From Vibrio mangrovi (GTDB lineage Bacteria > Pseudomonadota > Gammaproteobacteria > Enterobacterales > Vibrionaceae): 64,000 bases of DNA. Positions 8,900-16,134 of the stretch are shown here, piece by piece. The notes beneath the pieces are model-generated. The model searched no databases. It was not told the origin of the DNA and saw only the letters and a list, made by a program, of their open reading frames with translations. The stretch is from contig NZ_AP024883.1 of assembly GCF_024346955.1 (NCBI RefSeq), positions 1,240,001-1,304,000 of the forward strand, given 5' to 3'. Each line of letters begins with the position of its first letter. The first letter of the stretch is position 1. Made by a program: the position numbers and the translations under genes.

Positions 8900-10705
8900 T
8901 TAATTGTCTTTGCTATAGAAGCGTTTCAGCTCTGTCAGACCCTGCATGAGGACCGGTAGTGTCGGATTTGTTTCTGGCAGACGACGATAATGCTCATCAT
9001 AGACTTTGAAATTACCAAACTTATCAATAACAGTTGTTTGATTATTGGTCACTAGCGCCAATTCACGGGCATCTCCTGCCAAAATCCAACGTCTTTTCCC
9101 TTCATCAAACAAGTTCTGGCCGCTACTGTAATCATTCGGGTTTGAAGACACACCCAATAAATCCTGCAAAAGCGTGACTGAAAAGTCGAGGTGGCTGGTT
9201 CGTTGAGTATATTCTGCTGCGACTTTTCCGGGCCAGTGGATAACCATAGGGACTTTTAACTGATACTGACTGTAATTGGTATTCGAGCCCCAGCTATTTG
9301 AGTTGGTTTCATTAAACTCTGTACCATGATTGGAAGTGATAACGACAATCGTCGAATCAATCATATCCATCTGATAAAGCTTTTTAACCAGTTGACCAAG
9401 TTCCCGATCAGCAATCTGAACAGATTGTTCATAGTTGTGTTTGAGTTTGTCTTCTGTCGATTGTCCGAATGAGTTGTCCGGAGCATCAAATCCCTGAACA
9501 GTCGTCAATTCTAAATAGCTGAACCAGCGATCACCAGATTGATTGGTTACCCATTTCGACCAGTTATCAATGACTTGTTCATCGTGGCTAGCACCTTTTA
9601 TAAACTCAGTATGATTTAAAGGTAAACCTCTGAACACGGTTTCAGCATACAAGGTATCCTGAAAATTGTTGCCACTGAAAAGTCCGAAATTGTACTTTTG
9701 AGCTTTAAGAGTGTCGAACAGAACCGGCAGTGTGCCCTGCACCTTAATGCTTGATGCATAGCTGCTGGGAAGGCCATAAAACAGACCGAAAATACCGAAC
9801 ATATCGTTACTGGAACTGTAGTGGTTACGGAAGTTCAGACTGTCTTTGGCAAAGGTTGTCGCCAGCGGCATATATTTTGTGCTGAGCATATCTGCACGCA
9901 GGTTGTTGACACTCACGACCAGAATATTGAGTGGATTGATGCGCCGGTCAAATTTGATTGGCTCCAATGGGTAATTCACCAGTACTGAGCGATGGGTCTG
10001 TTTCTCATGCAGTCGCTTGAGATATTCTTCCCGGTCGAATAGTCCATGTCTTTCCATAAATGATTTTGCCGTCATCGGGTAGGAAAGCGGGAAATTCGAC
10101 TTCTGGCTGGTAACCGGCGTATACAGAGAAGCATCCGACCACACATAGATCAGATGACTGGTAATAAAACTGATAAAGAAAATAGTCGCCAGTGGCCGAC
10201 CAATATGCTTGTGTGACAGACGCCGTTGTTTTCTCCAGACCCACTCGGATAAGCCGATTTCCAGTGCAAATATCAGAGGTAATAGCACAAAGAGATGTTG
10301 TAAATCATCTGAAGTCGCTTTGGTGTTGTCACTGAAAAGAACTTCCCATACGACTGGAGTTAAGTGGAGGTTCAGCTTGAAATACAACTGAGTATCAATC
10401 AGCAGGATGGTTAGTCCCCCGGTCGCAAAGCAGACGGCAAAAAAGCGGAATAGTTTGCGTGAGGGGACAAGGAAGGTGAGTGGAAACAGGATCAGCAGGT
10501 AAATGGCAAAAACCAGAAACCCAAAATGTCCGACCCATGAAACTGCCAGATAGAATTGCCCTAACAGTGTTTCGGGCCAGGGAGACTGGGCAATGTAACG
10601 TGTACCGATAAGCATGGCTGCGATGATGTTAAAAAACGCAAACCAGTGCCCCCAGCCAACTAAACGGGATACCCGTTCTCCGTAGGTGTTTTCACTCTCT
10701 ACCAT
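8900..10705 (-). CDS. yejM: Inner-membrane sulfatase-fold protein YejM (PbgA/LapC), regulator of LPS synthesis
   Basis: A 601-residue protein with an N-terminal membrane part of about five helices (residues 15-190) and a periplasmic alkaline-phosphatase/sulfatase-fold domain (about 255-600). In Escherichia coli YejM (586 residues) senses lipopolysaccharide and restrains LapB-FtsH degradation of LpxC. Conserved landmarks are RLVGWGHWFAFFNI, LILFPLTFLVPSRKLFRF, NFPLSYPMTAKSFMERHG and YSQYQLKVPMVIHWPGK. The sulfatase nucleophile region is degenerate (VVSVNNLRADML), as expected for the non-enzymatic family. yejL lies 25 bases upstream on the same strand, the conserved yejL-yejM order. Confidence 0.95.
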   Translation of the reverse strand: MVESENTYGERVSRLVGWGHWFAFFNIIAAMLIGTRYIAQSPWPETLLGQFYLAVSWVGHFGFLVFAIYLLILFPLTFLVPSRKLFRFFAVCFATGGLTILLIDTQLYFKLNLHLTPVVWEVLFSDNTKATSDDLQHLFVLLPLIFALEIGLSEWVWRKQRRLSHKHIGRPLATIFFISFITSHLIYVWSDASLYTPVTSQKSNFPLSYPMTAKSFMERHGLFDREEYLKRLHEKQTHRSVLVNYPLEPIKFDRRINPLNILVVSVNNLRADMLSTKYMPLATTFAKDSLNFRNHYSSSNDMFGIFGLFYGLPSSYASSIKVQGTLPVLFDTLKAQKYNFGLFSGNNFQDTLYAETVFRGLPLNHTEFIKGASHDEQVIDNWSKWVTNQSGDRWFSYLELTTVQGFDAPDNSFGQSTEDKLKHNYEQSVQIADRELGQLVKKLYQMDMIDSTIVVITSNHGTEFNETNSNSWGSNTNYSQYQLKVPMVIHWPGKVAAEYTQRTSHLDFSVTLLQDLLGVSSNPNDYSSGQNLFDEGKRRWILAGDARELALVTNNQTTVIDKFGNFKVYDEHYRRLPETNPTLPVLMQGLTELKRFYSKDN

Positions 10706-10730
10706 GTCTGTTCGTTTTATCCGTTCTCTG

Positions 10731-10955
10731 TTAGTGAATTGTGCTGTCGATTGACGACATCAGTGCCTGAGCAAACTTCTCGGCGATTGCTTTTCTCTGA
10801 CTCTCAGCAATGTTTTGATTCAGCACATTGGTTGCAATATTTCCGGCGATCATCAGAACCAGTTCCGGAGATGCATCGTGTTTATCAAAAACAGCAGCAA
10901 TTTCGGTCAGGATCGTTTCAATTTTTTGATCACTATATTTTGATGTAATGGGCAT
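10731..10955 (-). CDS. yejL: YejL family protein (DUF1414)
   Basis: A 74-residue soluble helical protein of the YejL family, recognisable from PITSKYSDQKIETILTEIAAVFDKH and APELVLMIAGN-type spacing. Its molecular role is unknown; it is always found with yejM and divergent from yejK, as here. Confidence 0.93.
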   Translation of the reverse strand: MPITSKYSDQKIETILTEIAAVFDKHDASPELVLMIAGNIATNVLNQNIAESQRKAIAEKFAQALMSSIDSTIH

Positions 10956-11039
10956 ATAGACTCTAACGATGATAGTAAAAACGGCTTATGATAACCTACT
11001 ATACCTGTCAACTGAAACCAGAACGATGATAAATTCGCT

Positions 11040-12041
11040 ATGAGTCTTGATCTCTCCAATGTAATACTACACCAGCTGCGTAAAAATGAATCGGATGAGC
11101 TGGTGGTTAACTACCGCTCCCAGTCCCTGGAAAACAATGCTTCGACGGAAAGTCTGGTCGCTGAACTGCACCGGGTTTTTAACGCAAAGCCTTCAAAAGG
11201 CTTTGGTTCTTTCCAGTCTGACAGTGAGTTTCAGAACTGGTTGCATGAATTAAAAAGTGAGACATTAAATTTCTATGAGTTCTCACAATCCAGTGCCAGA
11301 AGGCTGAAAGAAGAGCTCATTAAATATCCTTTTGCCGAAGAAGGTATTCTGGTCATGGCTGAATATCAGTCACTGGCTACACAATATCTGTTTATCGGCC
11401 TCCTGCCGATGAACCAGAGTCTGAAAGTTACAGAAGGCTTAGATATCAGTGCGACTGATTATCTGGATATCCGCCAGATGGATATTGCTGCCCGCATCGA
11501 TTTGTCGCTCTACCGGACGGATCCGGAGTCCAACCGTTATCTGACTTACATCAAAGGCAGAGTTGGCCGTAAAGTTGCAGACTTCTTTCTGGATTTTCTT
11601 CAGGCGGATGTCGGGTTGGATTCAAAGCAGCAGAATCTGGTGTTGATGCAGGCTGTCGAAGACTTTTGTAGTGATGCTCAGTTTGAGAAAGATGAAACAA
11701 TTACTTACAAAAAACAGGTTTATGATTACTGCAATGATCAGATGAAGTCGGGGGATGAAGTCCAGTTGAAGGAGCTATCCAAAGAGTTACCGGATAACAC
11801 CGATGGCACGACTTTATGGGATTACACGCAAAGTCACGGCTACGAACTGGAAGAGAGTTTTCCTGCGGATCGCTTAACTGTCCGTAAACTCACTAAATTT
11901 GTTGGCTCCGGTGGTGGGCTGAATCTGAGCTTCGATAGTTTATTGTTGGGTGAACGGGTATTTTATGATCCTGAATCGGATACCCTGACCATTAAAGGAA
12001 CTCCACCTAACCTGCGTGATCAACTGACAAGAAACCGTTAA
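11040..12041 (+). CDS. yejK: Nucleoid-associated protein YejK (NdpA)
   Basis: A 333-residue nucleoid-associated protein of the NdpA family, close to the 335 residues of the Escherichia coli protein. Typical segments are FAEEGILVMAEYQSLATQYLFIGLLP, YLTYIKGRVGRKVADFFLDFL and the C-terminal FDSLLLGERVFYDPESDTLTI. It binds DNA and contributes to nucleoid organisation. It is divergent from yejL-yejM over an 84-base gap and is followed by a clear terminator. Confidence 0.94.
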   Translation: MSLDLSNVILHQLRKNESDELVVNYRSQSLENNASTESLVAELHRVFNAKPSKGFGSFQSDSEFQNWLHELKSETLNFYEFSQSSARRLKEELIKYPFAEEGILVMAEYQSLATQYLFIGLLPMNQSLKVTEGLDISATDYLDIRQMDIAARIDLSLYRTDPESNRYLTYIKGRVGRKVADFFLDFLQADVGLDSKQQNLVLMQAVEDFCSDAQFEKDETITYKKQVYDYCNDQMKSGDEVQLKELSKELPDNTDGTTLWDYTQSHGYELEESFPADRLTVRKLTKFVGSGGGLNLSFDSLLLGERVFYDPESDTLTIKGTPPNLRDQLTRNR

Positions 12042-12050
12042 TTATATTCA

Positions 12051-12085
12051 GGCTCCCTTCATGGTAAGGGAGCTTCTTCTTTTCC
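12051..12085 (+). terminator. Terminator of yejK
   Basis: Stem GCTCCCTT/AAGGGAGC with a six-base loop, followed by a T-rich run. Confidence 0.85.
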
Positions 12086-12203
12086 TTTCTATTCTTTCCT
12101 CTTATTTATTGCTTACTGTATATGCAGACCGATGTTCAACGGCTTTGTACTGAAGTTTGTAATACGCATATTAAATCCAATTCTTATTTGTAATAAAAGT
12201 TCA

Positions 12204-12222
12204 ATATTTCAAATTGAAATAT
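12204..12222. promoter_or_regulatory. 19-base palindrome upstream of ompK
   Basis: ATATTTCAA-A-TTGAAATAT, a perfect 9-base dyad around one central base, 151 bases before the ompK start. Immediately after it comes ATGATTCTCAT, which resembles the core of a Fur box. The regulator is not known; both readings are tentative. Confidence 0.4.
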
Positions 12223-12373
12223 GATTCTCATCACGAATTAATTTTGTTTCTGTCATTCATTACACTTCTAATTGGGATATATATCGATATTATTAGGGCT
12301 CCTAATATAAATGTTATTAGCGCATGGATTGCGCTGATAAATGGTCATCAACACTGAGAATAGAGAGCTCAAT

Positions 12374-13159
12374 ATGCGTAAATCACTTCTGACGCTTAGC
12401 TTACTGGCGGCAATTTCAACGCCTGCACTGGCTGCAGATTATTCGGACGGTATTCATAAGAACGACTATAAATGGTTGCAGTTTAATCTGATGGGTGCTG
12501 TCAATGAACTACCGGGTAAGTCGAATCACGACTATATGGAAATGGAGTTCGGTGGTCGTTCTGGTCTGTTTGATCTGTATGGTTATGTTGATGTATTTAA
12601 CCTGAGCAGCGATCCGGGAAGTGATAAAGCTGATGCAAAAAGCAAGATGTTCATGAAGTTCGCGCCACGAATGTCTCTGGATGCATTGACCGGAAAAGAT
12701 CTTTCTTTTGGCCCGGTTAAAGAGTTGTATGTTGCATCGCTGATCGAGTGGAGTGGGGCAACTGGTGATACAAACAATCAGAAAATCGGTCTGGGCTCCG
12801 ATGTGGAAGTTCCCTGGTTCGGCAAAATTGGTCTGAACCTGTATGCGACTTATTTAGGAAATGAAAAAGACTGGAATGGTTATCATCTGGCCACGAACTG
12901 GTTTAAGCCTTTCTATTCCTTTGAAAATGGTTCATTTATCTCTTATCAGGGCTATATCGACTGGCAATTCGGCATGCAGGGCGAACATTCAGGTTCTGGA
13001 ACTGGTGGTGCGATGTTTAACGGTATCTACTGGCATTCAGACCGTTATGCGGTCGGCTATGGGATGAAACTATATAAAGATATCTACGGTATTGAAAATT
13101 CAGACGGTTTCCGTTCTACCGGTATCGGTCACTATTTTGATGTGACTTACAAGTTCTGA
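12374..13159 (+). CDS. ompK: Outer-membrane protein OmpK (Tsx-family nucleoside channel)
   Basis: A 261-residue outer-membrane beta-barrel of the Tsx/OmpK family. The start at 12374 is preferred over an upstream ATG (12341) because it begins a clean signal peptide (RKSLLTLSLLAAISTPALA, cleavage before ADYSDG) and follows GAGAG. Tsx proteins form nucleoside-specific channels; the Vibrio OmpK is also the receptor of phage KVP40 (known for the family). Landmarks are YMEMEFGGRSGLFDLYGYVDVF and the C-terminal GIGHYFDVTYKF with the terminal Phe of barrel proteins. It is a single gene with a strong terminator. Confidence 0.93.
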   Translation: MRKSLLTLSLLAAISTPALAADYSDGIHKNDYKWLQFNLMGAVNELPGKSNHDYMEMEFGGRSGLFDLYGYVDVFNLSSDPGSDKADAKSKMFMKFAPRMSLDALTGKDLSFGPVKELYVASLIEWSGATGDTNNQKIGLGSDVEVPWFGKIGLNLYATYLGNEKDWNGYHLATNWFKPFYSFENGSFISYQGYIDWQFGMQGEHSGSGTGGAMFNGIYWHSDRYAVGYGMKLYKDIYGIENSDGFRSTGIGHYFDVTYKF

Positions 13160-13183
13160 TTGTGGAAATCAGTAGTTCTGTAT

Positions 13184-13209
13184 GGCGCTCTCAGGAGCGC
13201 CACTTTTTT
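13184..13209 (+). terminator. Terminator of ompK
   Basis: GGCGCTC-TCAG-GAGCGCC followed by AC and six T. Confidence 0.9.
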
Positions 13210-13374
13210 GCAATGAAATGATGATTTCTACCTGTTACCCGATTAAATATGCAGATTTCAGTAATAAATAAGAAAAATTGATGGGAAAGTCCAAATTGAT
13301 CTTGAGATTTTGTTCTGAACCGCTTATAGATGTGGTGTGATATTTTAACCAGAAACACACGGAGAGTTTGTGCA

Positions 13375-14487
13375 ATGAGAGTAGGTTTAGTCGGGTGGCG
13401 TGGTATGGTCGGTTCTGTACTGATGCAGCGTATGGTCGAAGAAGGCGACTTCAATGAGATCGAGCCTGTATTTTATAGTACTTCGCAGGTTGGTATTGCC
13501 GCACCCGATTACGGGAAAGATGCCGGGTTACTGCAAGATGCTTATGATGTTGAAAGCTTGAAACAACTGGATGCTGTCATCACATGTCAGGGTGGTGGAT
13601 ATACTGAAAAAGTGTACCCGCAACTTAGAAATGCGGGCTGGAATGGTTACTGGATTGATGCCGCTTCAACACTACGGATGGCTGATGAATCGATTATTAC
13701 TCTGGATCCTGTCAACCTGACGCAGATTCAACAGGCGATTCATGCGGGAACAAAGACCTACGTTGGCGGAAACTGTACCGTAAGCCTTATGCTGATGGGC
13801 TTAGGTGGATTGTTTGAGAAAGGTCTGGTTGAGTGGATGAGTGCCATGACTTATCAGGCAGCTTCCGGTGCCGGGGCTCAGAATATGCGCGAACTGATTT
13901 CTCAGATGGGTGTGATTAATGATTGTGTCAGCTCTGAACTGGCGAATCCGGCCAGTTCGATTCTTGATATTGATCGCAAGGTTGTGGAAACAATGCGTTC
14001 TAGCTCTTTCCCAAGTGAAAACTTTGGTGCTCCACTTGCCGGTTCTCTAATCCCATGGATTGATGTGAAGCGTGATAACGGGCAGAGTAAAGAAGAGTGG
14101 AAGGCTGGAGCGGAAGCGAACAAAATTCTGGGTCTGCAAAGCTCTCCAATTGCAATTGATGGTACTTGTGTACGTATCGGAGCGATGCGTTGCCACTCTC
14201 AGGCTCTGACCATTAAACTGAAGCAGAATGTGCCGATGGATGAAATTGAAGACATCATCGCTTCTCATAATGACTGGGTCAAAGTGGTTCCGAATGAGCG
14301 GGATATTACTGCTCAGGAACTGACACCAACCAAAGTAACCGGCACATTATCTGTTCCTGTTGGACGTCTGCGTAAGATGTCGATGGGAGATGATTTTCTC
14401 AATGCATTTACAGTGGGTGACCAACTGTTGTGGGGTGCGGCTGAACCATTGCGCCGTACTCTGCGGATTATCCTCAGCGAAAAGTAA
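13375..14487 (+). CDS. asd: Aspartate-semialdehyde dehydrogenase
   Basis: A 370-residue NADPH-dependent enzyme that reduces aspartyl phosphate to aspartate semialdehyde, the branch point to lysine, diaminopimelate, methionine and threonine. The N-terminal RVGLVGWRGMVGSVLMQRM is the nucleotide-binding fold, and GGNCTVSLML holds the catalytic Cys134. Length and sequence match the gram-negative class (367 residues in Escherichia coli). The start at 13375 follows GGAGAG and fits the family; a longer frame from 13330 adds an unlikely 15-residue prefix. It is monocistronic, with a terminator 37 bases after the stop. Confidence 0.95.
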   Translation: MRVGLVGWRGMVGSVLMQRMVEEGDFNEIEPVFYSTSQVGIAAPDYGKDAGLLQDAYDVESLKQLDAVITCQGGGYTEKVYPQLRNAGWNGYWIDAASTLRMADESIITLDPVNLTQIQQAIHAGTKTYVGGNCTVSLMLMGLGGLFEKGLVEWMSAMTYQAASGAGAQNMRELISQMGVINDCVSSELANPASSILDIDRKVVETMRSSSFPSENFGAPLAGSLIPWIDVKRDNGQSKEEWKAGAEANKILGLQSSPIAIDGTCVRIGAMRCHSQALTIKLKQNVPMDEIEDIIASHNDWVKVVPNERDITAQELTPTKVTGTLSVPVGRLRKMSMGDDFLNAFTVGDQLLWGAAEPLRRTLRIILSEK

Positions 14488-14523
14488 CGTTCAGCCAGGA
14501 TATATCATCGGTTTCAAATCATA

Positions 14524-14550
14524 AAGAGTGCACAACGTGCACTCTTTTTT
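14524..14550 (+). terminator. Terminator of asd
   Basis: GAGTGCAC-AAC-GTGCACTC followed by six T; it lies between asd and the convergent channel gene. Confidence 0.9.
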
Positions 14551-14566
14551 GATCGGGGCACACGGA

Positions 14567-15418
14567 TCAGGAAGCTGGTGGGTTCACCGGCACGACACGT
14601 TTATCCGGATCTGCCAACTGGCTGCCGCAGTGCTTACAAAATAGCGCATCACTATCATGACCGGTTTGAGAACAGTTGGGACACTTGACCAACTGGCGGT
14701 GGATATTCATCTCTTTACTTAGTTCTGCAGTCAGGATACCGGTTGGTACGGCGAGTATCGAATAACCCAGCAGCATCGTGAGCGAAGCAAGGGACTGACC
14801 AAGAGGTGTTTGTGGCACGAGATCGCCATAACCTACCGTTGTGATCGTTACTATCGCCCAGTAGATACTTTTCGGAATGCTGGAAAATCCGTGTTCCGGT
14901 CCTTCAATGATATAAATCAGCACACCAAAAATAGTGATCAGTATAGAAACCGTACTGAAAAAGATAAAAATCTTTCTGCGGGCCATCAACAGAGAACGCA
15001 TCAGAATATTAGAATCCTGCAGATAGCGCACCAGCTTCAGTATCCTGAAAATTCTCATGACCCGAATGAGACGGACTACTGCCATAAATGAAACGGATGG
15101 GAATATCAGGGCAAGATAAGTGGGCAAAATTGCAAGTAAATCGATGATGCCGTAAAAACTTTTTGCATAGGCTGCCGGTCGGGGCGAACAGTAGAGACGG
15201 ATGATATATTCCACGGTAAACAGGAAGGTGAATCCGTACTCAAAATAACGGAGCTGCTCATGCCACTGAGCATTGACCTCGGGGATTGATTCCAGAATAA
15301 AAACCAGTAATGAGCTGAGAATTGTTGCAATCAGGCAGAGGTCAAAGAGTTTCCCCGCCCGGGTATGTGTACCGAAGATAATGACATAAAGACTGGTTCT
15401 TAGTGACGATTCGGTCAT
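14567..15418 (-). CDS. Voltage-gated potassium channel (Kch/KvLm-like) with C-terminal zinc ribbon
   Basis: A 283-residue six-helix channel subunit. The S4 helix carries regularly spaced Arg residues (VRLIRVMRIFRILKLVR), the pore loop contains the selectivity filter TVGYGD, and S6 follows (LTMLLGYSILAVPTGILTAEL). The short cytoplasmic tail has two CxxC pairs (CPNCSQ and CKHCG) forming a zinc ribbon. It would conduct K+ across the inner membrane as a tetramer. It is convergent with asd and a single gene; the physiological trigger is unknown. Confidence 0.92.
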   Translation of the reverse strand: MTESSLRTSLYVIIFGTHTRAGKLFDLCLIATILSSLLVFILESIPEVNAQWHEQLRYFEYGFTFLFTVEYIIRLYCSPRPAAYAKSFYGIIDLLAILPTYLALIFPSVSFMAVVRLIRVMRIFRILKLVRYLQDSNILMRSLLMARRKIFIFFSTVSILITIFGVLIYIIEGPEHGFSSIPKSIYWAIVTITTVGYGDLVPQTPLGQSLASLTMLLGYSILAVPTGILTAELSKEMNIHRQLVKCPNCSQTGHDSDALFCKHCGSQLADPDKRVVPVNPPAS

Positions 15419-16134
15419 GGTTTTCCTATCGATTCTTTTACGTAATCGGTGCTATGGGTGGTTGATGTTATATATGCCAGTTGCGGCTCCGCCAGCACTC
15501 TATTCGTTACTCATTGAAAATCCTGCCCAGAATGAGATTGCCGGGTCGGTATCCGATTGGCGCAGTATTCTCCCGTGATATGAATCATATGTCACCTATT
15601 TTACGCATTTTTGCCATAGAGTTGCGGGAGAATACAGGAATGAAACATTTTAACCTGATAAAACCGGGGATAGCATTCGCGTGGTCTGCCTGTATGTTCC
15701 CCATATGTAGGGATATTGTAAAAAAATATCTCTTAGAAATGGTGTTCTCAGACATTACCTATATAATTATTAGTGGCACGAAAACAACGGATTAGGTCTC
15801 ATCATACATTCCTCTCATGAAAATTTATTACATGAAAATGTAGTTTTTCTATTTTTTGAATGAGTGGGTTTTCTTTATGGAACCGGTACCTTTTTATTTT
15901 TTATACTATTAATCATATAGTTATGGTTTTTTTGGGTGGAATTTCGACAAGTGAGCGAATTAGTTTTTAGAACTGATCTGGGTCAATGTTTTCAAATACT
16001 GAAAGATTATACTCAGAGATGAAAGCAATTTACTAAGCTTGTTGCTGATAAAAATCCCTGATTTTGACTATTTATCTCGGACTACAATCTTAATAAAGAG
16101 TTTTTAACATTTTTTTAATTTTAGGAGATTCACT
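15419..16134. promoter_or_regulatory. Long regulatory region upstream of adhE
   Basis: 716 bases without a convincing gene. It contains an 11-base perfect inverted repeat (GTATTCTCCCG at 15565-15575, CGGGAGAATAC at 15625-15635) and, at 15973-15986, CTGAT-CTGG-GTCAA, two mismatches from the FNR consensus TTGAT-N4-ATCAA. The last third is very AT-rich. Control of adhE by oxygen status would fit. Confidence 0.45.
15973..15986. promoter_or_regulatory. FNR-like site upstream of adhE
   Basis: CTGAT-N4-GTCAA keeps the FNR half-site spacing with one mismatch in each half, 149 bases before the adhE start. Fermentative adhE genes are commonly anaerobically regulated, but the match is not decisive. Confidence 0.35.

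Noticed and set aside
15481..15795. 104-codon open frame upstream of adhE
   Set aside because: No ribosome site, unusual composition and it contains the inverted repeat; it looks like chance in a regulatory region.
15879..15884. GGAACC upstream of adhE as another hrp box
   Set aside because: No CNACNNA at 15 or 16 bases; shows how often the first half occurs by chance.
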